Source of the DNA: Spinacia oleracea
Taxonomy: Eukaryota; Streptophyta; Magnoliopsida; Caryophyllales; Amaranthaceae
NCBI RefSeq assembly: GCF_020520425.1
Contig: NC_079487.1
Coordinates: forward strand, 112,316,141 to 112,380,140
DNA: 64,000 bases
Reading direction: 5' to 3'
The notes under the pieces were generated by a model. That model ran no database searches. It was not told where the DNA came from and worked only from the letters and a program-made list of their open reading frames with translations. Below, one piece after another: positions 46,179 through 58,226 of this stretch (the stretch's first letter is position 1; each line of letters starts with the position of its first letter). A program made the position numbers and the translations under genes.

Positions 46179-46333
46179 TGTTATGAAAATAGGGAGAAAA
46201 TGGGAGAGCTGAAGAAAGAAACTAACGGTAATGATCTTCTACCAATCGACATAATATGTACACATACATATATTATATAGGATAGGGATGTAAGGGGTAT
46301 AATGAGCATCCACAATACAATATATTTATAACA
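46179..46333 (-). repeat. Element I 5' LTR, 155 bp
   Basis: TGTTATGAAAATAGGG to TTATAACA, matching 17031-17189. Read on the minus strand, the sequence just inside is CGTTATCATCACC, similar to the CGTTATCAGCAC primer sites known beside some plant copia LTRs. Confidence 0.75.
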
Positions 46334-46626
46334 GTTGCAACCGTTATTCGGTAAAGATGTAAGTAATAAATGTAATATTCACTTTTCAAGATCCAAGTAA
46401 ATACAAAGTACTAAAATGCATCATATATACGTTAAAATTAAATGTAGTATTCGCTTTTCAAGATTAGTAGCACACAAAATGAGTATTAATTATACGCAAG
46501 ATGTAGGGAAAAAAAATTACGCTTTACTCGGTACAAGATTAATATCCAATATAGAGTACTAAAAGCATAAAATTACGCCTTTTGAAATTATTTTATTTTT
46601 AAGATGGTTAGTTTTATTTTAAAATT

Positions 46627-46734
46627 ACCACCTTAAATTTGTCTAAAATTTTAAAATTACCACCAGTTAACATAAAATTTAACGATTTCTATTAAATGGT
46701 GATAATTTTAAAATTTTAGATAAATTTAAGGTAG
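46627..46734. repeat. Inverted repeat (foldback) flanking the Stowaway insertion
   Basis: ACCACCTTAAATTTGTCTAAA (46627-46647) pairs with TTTAGATAAATTTAAGGTAG (46715-46734), and the inner parts AAAATTTTAAAATTACCACC and GGTGATAATTTTAAAATTTT also pair. Arms of about 38 bp, loop of about 31. Confidence 0.7.
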
Positions 46735-46736
46735 TA

Positions 46737-47062
46737 CTCCCTCCGTCCCTTAATACTCTCACCGGTTTGACCGGTGCGGAGTTTAAGACATCTGAATTGA
46801 CTTATTAATTTAATGGTGTTAGTTGATAGTGGGGTATTTTTTTTAATATAGTTAGTGGAAAATGTGTAAGATTTGGGGAGTGGTGAGTGGGGGTGTGAAT
46901 TTTTAAATGATTTTTTGTAGGGAATAGGGATGTAGGTGGGGTTAGTAAGTAAGTGTGAGAAATAATATAATGTAGGTATAAATTTTCATTTATAGAAGCG
47001 GTGCAAGTATTAAGGGACGACCCGAAAAGAAAAGCGGTGCGAGTATTAAGGGACGGAGGGAG
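46737..47062. mobile_element. Stowaway-like MITE, 326 bp
   Basis: The ends CTCCCTCCGTCCCTTAATAC are nearly identical in inverted orientation, and TA stands on both sides (46735-46736 and 47063-47064). An inner copy of the end motif (AGTATTAAGGGACG) occurs near 47008. Inserted at the edge of a foldback repeat. Confidence 0.88.
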
Positions 47063-47176
47063 TAATTTTTAAATAAATTTTATAAAATGATAAGTTTGAA
47101 AAGCTAAACTTTATAAGGTGATAATTATAAAAAAAAATTATAATAAAAATGGGTGGAGGGAGTACATAGGTACGTG

Positions 47177-47715
47177 CCTTGACTTCCGACCCGTTCTTCT
47201 CTCCTTTTTTTAGGGTTTTCAAAAGCTAGAGTTTTTTAGGGCGGAAATAGCCAAATTTCTTCGAAAATTTGGTGATTTCTGACCCGTTCTCTTCAATTTT
47301 GTTATGTTTTTGCTTTACATCTCAATAAACTACATATTGTTAGAATAGTAAGTACCCCTATGGTGGGTTTGATTCTAGTTAAGTTTTTTTTGTTTAGTTT
47401 AGTTCAAGTTGTTTCTTTGGTAAAACTTTGTGCGGGATCAAAGAGGAGGTCAATCTTTCGACTACAATCAGATGAATCAGACATAAATCATATTTGTCAT
47501 GGCTTCAACAGATCTATAGACCCCTCGCCGAACAAGGCTGTAAATCACAACGATATAAATCATGTTTGATATACTATGATCGTAGCTATGGTGAAAGAAA
47601 GTTTTTATTTGATTTATTTGTTATTATGTATTTGTTAGATTTAAATCTTTATGCAGATTTCGTATGAATTTTTATCAATGAATTATTTTGATTTATTACC
47701 AAAAAAAAAAAAAAA
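47177..47715 (+). mobile_element. Possible poly(A)-tailed retroposon (5'-truncated LINE end or retrosequence)
   Basis: The stretch ends with TTTGATTTATTACC and a 15-16 nt A run (47700-47715). GTACGTG directly follows it, and GTACGTG also occurs at 47170-47176, a possible short target duplication. The 3' end resembles plant L1 tails. There is no reverse-transcriptase coding. Confidence 0.35.
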
Positions 47716-48726
47716 GTACGTGACTTACTTATCTAATAAAGAAAAATAAAAGTCCACTTTTACTCTATGTAGTAAAAAAAATCAAGGACAAATCCGTAAA
47801 TTAACTGTAATGTTTTTTTTTTTGGTAACATTTGGTTGGGACCCAATTGGTAAATCGGCGACGGCACGGCAATCGTAAAATTCTGCCCCGCCGACCGTCG
47901 GTTTTCAGTTCATCCAATTTCGGAAACTTAATAATCTCCGACGTTTTGCCAAACCCTCCATAACCTCTATTCTCATCACCGCCGCCCTCTTAAACACTGT
48001 CATTGAATGGGGAAAAGACGCCGGAGCCTTACATTTTGTGGAATGCGAAGGAAATTAAGGCCCCTAATGGAGAAGGCTGAAATCAAAATCAGTTAACCTA
48101 CCTGGTTAGGTTAGATCAATTTCCAATCCATTTTCTGTGTTTGATTTATTTAACTCTTAAATTGATTGCGAATGTTTGCATTGCGTTTAGGTAGGTAAAT
48201 GAAGGTTTAATTTTATATCCATTGTTTTTATGTTGTTTGAAAAGCTATCACTAACAAATGTTACATACTACTCCGCACTATATCAATTTTATACTCGTCT
48301 GACTTATTATTTTGTTGAATTATTGTGATTGTCGTCTACTCCCTCCGTTGATAAATAATAATTACATATGGTCATATGGTGATGAAGTGCTATTTTATAA
48401 TGTTTCCTAAATTGCAATTGTTTATGATTGGGTTTTCCAAAATGCCACCTTCAGATTGATTGGCGCGAAGAATATGAGAATGATCTAACTATTACAGCGG
48501 ATCTTTTAATAGTGTTATGTCGTATTACATTTATTACGAAGGGTTTGAGACAATGAGACTGCTATTTCGTTATGGTTGGAGTATTGAAAGCTGTGATCCT
48601 GAGTACTAGATTAGTAGGCTGTTGCTCGATTTTAGTACTTGATCAAGCAAATTTGTTTATGGCACATTTTCCTCGGTTTGGAATGAAATAAGGAAAATCC
48701 AAAAGAAGTATAGTTTGATTCCATTA
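47716..48726. other. Spacer, nothing certain
   Basis: A solo CTCCCTCCG word at 48339-48347 looks like a broken Stowaway end. The more GC-rich stretch 47850-48110 has the look of an old 5' UTR or first exon but cannot be assigned. Confidence 0.35.
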
Positions 48727-49125
48727 GTTAAAGCTAGTGGCGACAGGCCCAGCAAACGCATATAGAGGATCTGCAATCAGGGCAGCACTAGGCTCCTGGT
48801 TTGCAGCATCGAGCAAAATCTGAGACAAGCAACCTCAAAAGGGTTCTGTGCGGCGATTGTTCATGGTAGATAGAACTGTGTAAGTGTCCGCATCAGGAGA
48901 CTTGATATAGGTATCAAGGAAACTGTCATCCAAGATGTGGAAGGTGAAGTGTGGGAAATGGACAGGAGTTATAGAGTTGTAATGGATTTGGATGATGGTT
49001 ATGGAGAAGTCTTTAGAGTAGAGGAGAGTAGCTAGAAGAAGCAGTGGGTTTATATGACCTGTCAAAAGTGCAGGTACTAGTAGTATTCTACGGCTTAGCT
49101 TTCTCTGCTGGATTACTTCTTCCAT
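48727..49125 (-). pseudogene. UDP-glycosyltransferase pseudogene, first-exon fragment
   Basis: From 49125 the minus strand reads MEEVIQQRKLSRRILLVPAL, the glycosyltransferase N-terminus with GHINPLLLLATLLYSKDFS (the catalytic His lies in GH). After TEPF (48835) a TGA stands where the paralogues have CGG or CGA for Arg (EPFRDCLSQIL), a likely C-to-T nonsense change. The reading then continues GCLSQILLDAANQEPSAALIAD to 48727, where similarity ends. The intron and second exon are missing. It is closest to the first exon of the gene at 56474-58226 (shared VLSxMNN). Confidence 0.85.
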
Positions 49126-50111
49126 TGGAACTTTTGTTTAATTCCTCAAGATTTGTTTGTGGAGTTTTCTTTGTGTTGAATGTTCAGTTGTATTATTAGG
49201 ATTTGGGGTTTGCTGCTGGTGCTTTCTTAAGCTGGTGTCAAATAAAAATCAGTCCGGTTCATTGACTTAAGATACATATTCCAAAACCATACATATGCTT
49301 TTTAATTTTATTTTAAGTAAAAACAGTAAATGTGTTTTTCCCCCTAAAAACGTTACTGTAAAGGTTTTAACTCCTTTTCTCGAAAGTATAATCATTTTGG
49401 GACAAATAACAAACAATACGGACTTACGGAGTAACTTTTATACGTTTATAAAAAAAAAAAAATCATGTTAGTTTTTGTGTCTCTGACAGATTTGACACAT
49501 TGCATTATGGAGTTACTGTCAAATTCCTGAATTCAGTGATTCGTGGGACCAGTAGGCCTAATTCTGCCACTCCATTATCTTGCTCATTTGTTGGGGCGTC
49601 ACAAGAATCAGGTAAAAGGAAAATGGTCTTTATTTATAAAACATTTGTATTTACAGAAATGATTTACCACCACCATAATGTACAAATTTATTAATAAGGG
49701 TTTCTGAAGAACATTTTTAACTCGCAAACAAACTGCAACTGTATAATGTAGCAAGTTGTCTAAGTGTACAATTGTACAAACCATTTCCATTAATTTTCTT
49801 CTGATTTGATTGTATGTCTAGTATGTAGATGCTCTGCTAAATGTTTGATGGAAGGTCTATGGAAGACATGTCCAGCTTTCTAAAGCAGTGAAGAAACGAT
49901 GGGCATGAGTGATGACTAGCAAGATGCATGGAGAGCAGAGGGAGGAAGTGGAGTTGAAGAGAGAAACTATATATTTTGATTTTTCTGTTTGAAATGAGAA
50001 AAACTAGTTGCATATACAATACATAGGGACGCTATGTCAAGGGGAAATAAACGAGATCCGGTGCATGATCCACCATTTATTTGCTGATTCTCTGACGTTG
50101 TCTGAGGTTAT
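49126..50111. other. Spacer between array members
   Basis: Holds the former upstream side of the pseudogene at 48727-49125 and the 3' side of the gene at 50112. No further gene or repeat is recognised. Confidence 0.4.
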
Positions 50112-51927
50112 TTAACTCCTCATTTTTTCAACACCACAAAATGATAAAATGTGACTAATCAGTCTATCAAATGATTCATATGAAGACTCTCCTTTCATGA
50201 GGCAACACTCTGCTTTCTCTTTCAAAGCAGTTATTCTTTCTCTCATCTCTTGGCCTTCCTTTTCCACCATTAATCTTCTGATCACCCTGTCTATTTCTTG
50301 TCTCTCAAGTTCCTTTTCCAACTGCAATCCAATCTTCAGAACATCGCTTATGTGTCTAGCATTCATCTTTTGATCGCCAAAAAATGGAAGGCAAATCATG
50401 GGTACCCCTTCACAAATGCTCTCGATGGTTGAATTCCACCCACAGTGAGTCCAGAATCCTCCAATGGCAGGATGAGCCAAAACCTGTTGCTGTGGTGCCC
50501 ATGAGACAATGTGGCCCCTCCTGTTCACTATCTCTAAAAAATCTTCTGGAAACAAGTCATCATTTTTCTCTGACCCATTGATCAGCCTGGGTCGAGTCAC
50601 CCAGAGAAAGGGCTGCTGGCTTTTGGCCAGTCCCCAAGCCACTTCCAAGAATTGTTCCTTGCTTATTGCTGCAAGAGTTCCAAAGCTGACATAGAGTACT
50701 GAATTTGGTGCTTGTTTATTTAGCCAAGTTATGGAACTTTGGTCTTGAGTGACTTTTCTACACGTAGAAGTTGGAGAGATTTTGTGTAGTGGACCTATCA
50801 GGAAGATAGGCGTAGCAAGAAAATTTCCACGAACTCTGTCCAGTATTGACCCTTCAAGTTCCTTGAATGTGTTGCAGATGATACCCTGACAGTTATTCTT
50901 GGTTTCTTTAACCATGCTAAGTAATACATCATGATGTACCTCCGGAGGAAGGTCTTTTACTTTAAGAGGTGGAACCTCCAACACTGGTTCTTCTTTTTGA
51001 GTATCTGAAAGACATGACACTACAAGAAATGAAGAAAAACAAAGACTGATTCTTGTGAATGAAATACGACAATTTCAGCGCGCTATATTCTTTTCTGATC
51101 TGTGTAAGCTTACTTGCGGTGCTTCCATTTCATTAGGGTGGTTAGTTAAGTCTCAGACTTATGTGTTAATTCTTTGGAACACTTGTGTGTGCATGCATAG
51201 CTAGCTAGGCTCTGCTTCCAATCCAAAACTCATGTTTTATACACCTTTTGGCTTGATGTTAATTTTACTACTAGAACTGAGAAAGAGCTAATTAATAAAA
51301 TCCTTATTATTACACTGAAATGATTGCCTTTTCTCATTTCTTAAATGTCTCTTGGTTACAGATTTTCTGATATATTAATTTGATTAATGAATATATCGAA
51401 AATGATGTTTTGTGTTTTTTAGGTAATCAGGAAGTACCTTGGAGGGGGAAGTAGCCTTTTTCCTGCAGTAGTGGCAATGATTCATACAGAACGGAAGCCA
51501 ACAGGCCGCCAGTTCTTAGCGCCAGCCTTGGGAGGTTGAGTTGGTCAGCAACTACCCCTGCAAACTCCCACAAAGGGTCTGATATCAAGCATGCAACTGG
51601 CTCCTTGTCCTTGAATGCGTCCTCCAGAATCTGGGATAAGCAATTCTGGAAAGACTCCAAACAGTTCTTATTAAGGATAGTTATGGTATCCAAAGAACCT
51701 GACAAAGGCGTTTTAGCTTTTGACAGGACATCTTCAATGAAGTGAAAGTTGAAGTTGGGGAATTCAATAGGATCCGGAGAGTTGAAATGGGTGTGAATAA
51801 CAGTGATGGAAAAGCCCTTAGAGTGAAGGGCGTTTCCCAGGTTCAGCATTGGGGTTATGTGGCCTGTATATGGCTGTGGAAATAATACCACTCTGCAACA
51901 GAGCTTGCTCTCTTTCTGCTTCTCCAT
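50112..51927 (-). CDS. UDP-glycosyltransferase, UGT76-like, 460 aa (array member A)
   Basis: Exons 51438-51927 and 50112-51004 are joined across a 433-bp GT-AG intron in phase 1, at the position shared by the whole array. GT1-fold cytosolic enzyme, expected to move glucose from UDP-glucose to a small acceptor. The catalytic pair is His23 (PYTGH) and Asp117 (LISD). The PSPG box is residues 332-375, starting WAPQQQVLAHPAIGG, with THCGWNS and ending FFGDQ; the final Gln favours UDP-glucose. Length is normal. Start ATG 51927 gives MEKQ, as in member E, its closest relative here. The second-exon frame seems to begin MSCLS, but those codons are intron; the acceptor is TTTCAG at 51005-51010. A TATTTAT/AATAAA-type TATA region lies about 60-80 bp upstream. 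The acceptor substrate cannot be told from sequence; UGT76 relatives act on cytokinins, isoleucic or salicylic acid, and terpenoids. Confidence 0.93.
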
Positions 51928-53917
51928 TGGTGGCTTTGGTGCTTTAGTGCTGGCTGCCTACTGTAGATTTTTTTGCTGCCTTTTATTGGCATAAATACAG
52001 AATGGTTCAGCCGTGCGGACTTTCTTAAAAGGTAATGGCTGTAATCTGCTTTTCTTTTCTATGCTACATGTCTTGCTTAAGATGGTAATGTTAGGTTGAT
52101 AAACCTTTTGGCAAAATAGTCCACATGCAAGAAGAAGAATTTTCTGCTGCCATGCCGTTTGCCATTGTGCTACTGCTAGTTAGAGTTATCGATCTGTTCC
52201 TCATCCACATTCCTTTTCTGTGAAATTTGTCACCTCAAGGTTTAGTATCAGTTTGTTGAATTACCCTAGTTAGAGAGCATTAGTTGTTGGAGGAAGAAAA
52301 GTTTGTTTTGAAAACTTTAGTAGACCAAACTGAAAGAGTTACTTGAGAAGAATTTACGAGGTTCATGCTTTTTAGGACCATTCTTTTTGTGGAGGTTGAT
52401 TAGTGGTACCCAACTTTCCGAGTGAGTTGATGTTAGTTGTCTTTTGTTAATTGTAATTTCGTTGTCAAACCTGAAATAACATAGACAACATGATATTCAT
52501 TTTCTACTTATTTAGTAACAAGTCTAGACAAGACTTATTTTCAATCGTTAAACAACAATTTTTGTTGTCAAACCTGAAATAACATAGAGGATACGAAATT
52601 CAGTTACTACTAACTTAGTAACAAGCCTAAACAAGGGTCATCTTCAATAATAATAAAAGAAACATTCTGGAGAACGGGTAAAATTTAATTGCCTTTTAGT
52701 AGTTATCAACTGATCCTGCATTTAATTCTCCTAATCTCCATATAGTATTCTATGGTAATACTATTTTTAAGGTGAATTAAACAACATTTATGTATAATCT
52801 ACATTATTTTAGATGCATTTACACTTAATTTTATTATTAGCACGCTATCCTCACCTATTTACAATATTAGAAGTAATAGTATACTGCCATTTTGGAGTAA
52901 CTTCCCTTGGGAAGATAATTCAAAAACCACAAATAGCTATTAAGATGTATGTCTCATCATATCACCCTCAATCTAAGAAAATAAGAATACTTGTATAAAC
53001 TTATTTGTGATAATCAGGAAAAGGTGGTGTTGGTCACCAATATAGTCTATAGCATTCAGAATACAGATCACATTCTAAATTTATCAGTAAAAGAAGGTGC
53101 AGATATGAAAAGTTTTTTGTACCAATAAGAAGAGAAAAATACACCCCTTTTAAATATGAGAAGCCAAAGGGGTGTTAAGAGCTGTTAGAAAGTTGAGAAG
53201 ACTCTTTCTGTCCTGATTGTTTAGCGTCTCTTTCTAATAGAGAGAAATATAATTGACATCACCACCAGAGAAAGCCTCACGGTTTGGATGATGGCATAAC
53301 AAAAACTATGGCACTTTTGATAAAACACAGCAAGTTATAGAAGTCTAATTATATTTTGTACAATGATGGTCGAAGTTTTGCATTTGCTTAGGTAAGTTAA
53401 AATTTATTACGAAGACAAAAAAACAAGAATATGACGATTTCAAATATACAGTTGAAATTGTTGAATATACAATCAGAAGGAGTACAAATGTACAAAGGAG
53501 TATTATTTTCTCCTCAATTTATGATGCTATATGCAAGTAAAATCAGTGTGCTTCAACATACGATCAAAGTTGTTGCTTATACAACAAAATAGTATTGTGA
53601 TATGCAAATTAAGACCAATCTCAAATCCATTTTTCTTATCTTTGTTTCAAAGACAATTGAATTTGCCTCTTGAAGGTGGCATGTACCTCGATCTTAGTTG
53701 CTTTTCACGAGTGAAAATAAGATGTTATGAATGAGTAGTGACTAGTGGAGTTAATCATTGCTAACTTCCTGTTGTGTATTAACATATGTTACTTTAATGG
53801 CTTGTTAAATGCTGCTCGGATTTTGTTCTTCATTCTGCAAATTTAGTAGGTATATTCTGTTCTTGCAATTTGTCTGAAAAAATTAAGTTGTCCCCGATGG
53901 CACAATAGATAAGTATA
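51928..53917. other. Spacer with a 103-bp direct repeat
   Basis: GTTGTCAAACCTGAAATAACATAG at 52461 recurs at 52564. The following 80 bp (TTAGTAACAAG(T/C)CTA(G/A)ACAAG) are also similar, so there are two tandem units of about 103 bp (52455-52661). No gene is recognised in the remainder. Confidence 0.5.
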
Positions 53918-55645
53918 CTAAAAAGTTAGTAGGCAGCTAGTGAGGTTTTCCAAGGATTTGTACGAGGAGCCGTTTTCCATGAAAGAAAGAATTGCCTTTT
54001 CCTTCGGAGCTGTGATTCTGTTTCTCATTGCTTCACTTTCTTGTTCCAGTTTTCTGATTGTGCTCTCTATATCTCCCCCATCCATCCCCTTCTCTAGACG
54101 CAAACCAATTTTCCAATTGTCACTTAGGTGCCTCATGTTCATAATTTGGTCAGCAAAGCAAGGTTGGCATAGCATTGGGACCCTTCCACTAGTGCTCTAC
54201 ATGATTGAATTCCATCCACAGTGTGTCCAGAAACCTCCAACAGCGGAGTGGCCTAAGACCTTGTTTTTGAGGTGCCCAGTCGACAATGTGTGCTCTTTGA
54301 CGTACCATGTCTATATAACCCTCTGGCAACAAGAGTGGATCATTTTCTTTCTGATCCTTCAATCAACCCGTTGCGAACCACCCATAGCAAAGGCTGTTTG
54401 CTATTAGCCAATCCGTAGGCTATCCAGAAAACCAGCTTTGCTCACTGCTGCAATGCTTCCAAAACTGACATACAGAAGAGACTTGGGTGCTTGTGTATTT
54501 AGCCATGAAATGGAAGTATGGTCTGGTGTCCATATACTCACCTGAGAACTTGGTGAGTTCTTATGTATTGGGCTTAGTGGAAAGATGGGGATGGGAAGGA
54601 CTTGGTGTATTCTTGTTATATAGGAATCTTCAAGCTCCTTGAATGAGTTGCAGATGATTGAGAAGTTTCCATCTCTTTTACTATATTGACCAGTAGGTTA
54701 TGTTCTGCCTCTGGAGGTAGATCTTTGACTCTGAGAGGTGGAAGCTCCGGCACTGATTTGTTGAATTTAGTGTCTGAAAGTTATTGAGTGTTAGAAAGGG
54801 AATGTTCTAAAGATGGATAGAAAATTTTCTAATCAGCATTTGTTATTTATGACCTCCATCCGTTTGTTTTTAGTGTCTTACAAAATCGGTATATGATTGA
54901 TGTTGTCTAGTTATTGTGATCAAAGTTGAGAAGGCCATTAATATTCTTTCAATCCCTAAAATTTTGGTGTGTAACAGTTAAAGTCATATTTGAGGTGAAA
55001 CCTTAACCCATATTTTATGCTGATACAGTGATACCAGATTTTTACTCTGAATGGTTCTGTTCAGTAACAAGCTGACAAAAGAAATTCAGACTTAAAAGAA
55101 TTCATTTAAAGCCCTGTAGACAAAATCCAGCCTCGCGGGACCAGATTTAAGAGAAGCAAAGATGTTGAGGTTAGTACCTTGGATAGGGAAGTAGCCCTGT
55201 TTGTGGAGAGATGGCAGGGACTGATAAACATAAAAGGTAGACATGCTAGCACACACCAAACATGATCCTTGGAAGGCTGAGGCTACTGGCAACAGACCCA
55301 GCAAATAACCACTCAGGATCTGCAATGAGGCAACCGATGGACTCCTGTTGTGTGGCAGCATTCTTGCTTAAAATGCCGGACAACAAATTTCTGAATGGTT
55401 CTAAGCAGTTTTTATTAAGGGAAGCTAGGACTGTGATTATATTGCTTGGTGCAGATGTGACATCGTAAAGCCATCATCCAGAAAGTGGAAGGCGAAATGC
55501 GGGAAATGGGTAGGATCAAGAGATTTGTATTTTGTTTGGATGATGGTGATGGAGAAGCCTTTTGAATGGAGAATAGTGCTAGGTGAAACATTAGTGTTAT
55601 ATGGCCTTGAAATGGTAAAGGAAAAAGGAGTAGTCTTAAACCCAT
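53918..55645 (-). pseudogene. UDP-glycosyltransferase pseudogene, full length (array member B)
   Basis: The first exon lies between 55645 and about 55175. It begins MGLRLLLFPLPFQGH, and after at least two frame changes continues into FYVYQSLPSLHKQGYFPIQG (55236-55177) at the intron border. The second exon runs from 54773 (acceptor TTTCAG) to 53918 and begins with LPPLRVKDLPPEAEHNLL. It loses frame after EMETSQ and again near the PSPG box (WAPQKQ), and has a TAG where paralogues have Glu of the NSTxES motif. The C-end from MLCQPCFADQ to LLTF is again open. It resembles member D most. With several frameshifts and a stop it cannot make an enzyme. Confidence 0.9.
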
Positions 55646-56179
55646 CTTAGTTTGCTGCTTCTCCCTCCTCTGGAATGTTGGTTAATATCTAGGATATTAA
55701 TTCAAAGCTTCACTGTAATCAGTATTTATACATAACCATGTATTTCTTTCTTAGAAGGGTCAAATGAGGGTAATATGAAATCTTAGTAAACCATCTTTTC
55801 AAGGTACGTGTTATCACACTGCTTTTGAAATTTGCCTATTGAAATTTGGTTGGAAAATGACAAATGGAGAAGAGATCATACATGTTTGCGTATAGCATCG
55901 TGCACTGCTTAATGTTATATAGCACGTGATTTATGGCTCAACTCTTCCATTGGTCTTTGTTCTGTTACCGAGTCTGCTGCGTCTCAGATTTTAACCTCAA
56001 CATGGTCCAGTACGGTACTAGCAGTGTGTGTAATTAGCAATTTGGAGAGAAGGTATGGGAGATTGAGAGGAGATAAAGAGCCTTCTTTTCCGGGGATCAA
56101 GAGTTAAGAAAATCAAAAGACAAACACCTATATTTGGTTGATGTCAATAAACAATGATACAGTGGATAGATGAATCCAA

Positions 56180-56310
56180 ATGGTAGTAGGTAGCTGTTAA
56201 GCCTTTCTAAAGATACATATGAAGAACCATCTTCCTTGACACAAAGAACTGCCTTCTCCTTCAAAAATGCGACACAAAGAACTACCTTCCAGCATCAGTT
56301 TTCTGAATTC
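56180..56310 (-). pseudogene. C-terminal UDP-glycosyltransferase fragment
   Basis: The minus strand contains KEKAVLC-like and EDGSSYVSLE-like words matching the last 40 residues of the array proteins (compare KEKATLCLQEGGSSNKAI of the neighbour at 56474). It was left by a partial duplication or deletion of a further gene copy and lies just downstream of member C. Confidence 0.6.
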
Positions 56311-56473
56311 ATGAATAAGTTTCAGACTCTACTGTATGATTGATATGGAACTTTGTTTCCTCTGTTTAAGCTTCAGGTTTCTGGATTTATGAATAGGTTC
56401 CAGTGTTCTTAATCCAACAAGTTTCCTCAGCTTTGATTGATTGATGCCAATATTTGATGATACAGAGAGATGA

Positions 56474-58226
56474 TTAAAACGATAGTAGGTAGCTGGTAAG
56501 ACTCTTTATAGCTTTGTTCGAAGAGCCACCTTCCTGGAGACAAAGTGTAGCTTTCTCCTTCAAAGTTGTGATTCTGCTCCTTGTCTGTGCACCTTCTTCT
56601 TCCAGCATCAGTTTTCGTATTTCCCTTGCTATGTCTTCCCTCTTTAGGGCCTTCTCCATTTTCAATCCTATCCTCCAACCATCACTCACGAGCCTCGCAT
56701 TCATATCCTGGTCAGCAAAGATAGGCTGGCAAAGCATTGGTACTCCTTCACAAATACTCTCCAAAGTTGAGTTCCATCCATTGTGAGTCCAAAACCCTCC
56801 AACAGCTGGGTGGGATAAAACCTCTATTTGAGGTGCCCACTTGACAATATATCCTCTTTCACCCACCATTTCAAGGTAGCCTTCTGGCATTGAGTCATTG
56901 GCTTCTGACCCTTGAATCAATCCGGGGCGGACTACCCATAGGAAAGGCACCATGCTTTCAAGCAATCCCCAGGCTAGGTCAAGAAATTCAGCTTTGCTCA
57001 TTGCTGCAACACTCCCAAAACTCACATACAGTACAGACTTGGGTGCTTGGGTATTAAGCCAAGCAATGGAAGTTTGGTCTTGCTCCCATATGCTGACAGC
57101 AGAAGTTGGTGAGTGTTTGTACATGGGACCTATAGGAAAGATTGGGATTGGAAGGAATTGGTGTACTCTAGCTATTGAAGAATCTTCTAGTTCCTCAAAG
57201 GTATTGCATATAATTCCTTGTGAAGTCTTGGTTTCTTGGACTAGAGCTTCCAGTAGGTCATGTGTAAACTCTAAAGGAAGGTCCCTGACTTTAAAAGGAG
57301 GAAGATCTGGCAGTAGTTCGTCTAATCTGTTATCTGAAATGCTTGAGAAAAAGAGAGAGAGGGGTGAAGGATTTGACAGAAATATAATGACTTAAAGTTC
57401 AGTAATCATTAGTAAAACAGCTCGACACATACAATTTCTTTCCATCCTTATCTTTCCTATCTACACATAACATTTGTACACCAGCTGAAAAGCCATTGAG
57501 TATACCTACCTTTAGGTACACTTGGGTGTACAGTACGATAGAATTTGTGCCAAATATACTTTTTGTTTAGTACATCAATAAATTGGAAGTAGAAAATCAG
57601 GCATCTGGCAAAAATCTCTTGAAATTTTTTTTCCTAAAATCCAACCGAGTTCGACCTTCTGACTAGACAATATCTAGGGAAAGAATAGATATCAAGATTT
57701 GAACTTTGAAGTTACCTTGTGGAGGGAGATAGCCCTTTTCTCGTATAGAAGGCAGGGAACAATAAAGCAGTAGAGTTGACATGCTACCTGTCCTCAGCAC
57801 CAGCCTAGGAAGGCTAAAGCTTGTAGCGACGGAGCCAGCAAATTTCCACATTGGATCTGCTATCAGAGCCGCAATAGGATCCTTGTCCGCAGCAGCAGCA
57901 GCTTCCGCCTCGTGCAAAATTTGAGACAAGCAATCTCGGAATGGTTCTGAGCAGCTATTATTCATGACAGATAAGACAGCAAAAGAATCAGGTGGAGGGG
58001 ACTTAGAATATGACTCAAGCAAGCTGTTGTAGAAGGAACGGAAGATGAAGTGTGGGAAATGGGTAGGATTTATAGGATTATAAGGAGTTTGGATAATGGT
58101 AATGGAGAAACCTTTGGAGTGTAGGAGAGTTGCTAGATGAAGCATTGGGTATAGATGGCCATGAAATGGTGCAGGAAACAATAGTAACCTACGTCCCAGC
58201 TTGCTCGGCTTGTTCATCCTTTCCAT
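56474..58226 (-). CDS. UDP-glycosyltransferase, UGT76-like, 456 aa (array member C)
   Basis: Exons 57716-58226 and 56474-57333, with a 382-bp GT-AG intron in phase 1. The catalytic pair is His24 (PFHGH) and Asp124 (LIAD). The PSPG box is residues 336-379: it begins WAPQIEVLSHPAVGG, has THNGWNS instead of the THCGWNS of its neighbours, and ends FADQ, so UDP-glucose is the likely donor. An Ala-rich insert EAEAAAAADKD (106-116) sits just before the catalytic Asp and is not in the other members. Start ATG 58226 (MERM); a second Met follows three codons later. A TATA-like ATATAATAA lies about 100 bp upstream on the minus strand, close to a TGACG word. Acceptor unknown. Looks functional. Confidence 0.92.

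Larger units (their letters stand above)
17031..46333 (-). mobile_element. Element I: oldest LTR retroelement (copia-like), split by many insertions
   Basis: It is bounded by short LTRs at 17031-17189 and 46179-46333 (TGTTA... to ...TTATAACA). The 5-bp flanks are GTTGT and GTTGC, a probable target duplication. A purine-rich tract lies next to the left LTR when read on the minus strand, so the element points left. Its own body is only about 17190-17813, 38095-40733, 40938-41253 and 45885-46178. The rest is later insertions: element II, a SINE and element IV. The coding part is broken in many places and barely recognisable. LTR divergence by eye is near 10%, the highest in the nest, suggesting an age of a few million years. 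Confidence 0.7.

Noticed and set aside
48339-48347. CTCCCTCCG Stowaway end
   Set aside because: No facing end within several hundred bases; at most a broken remnant.
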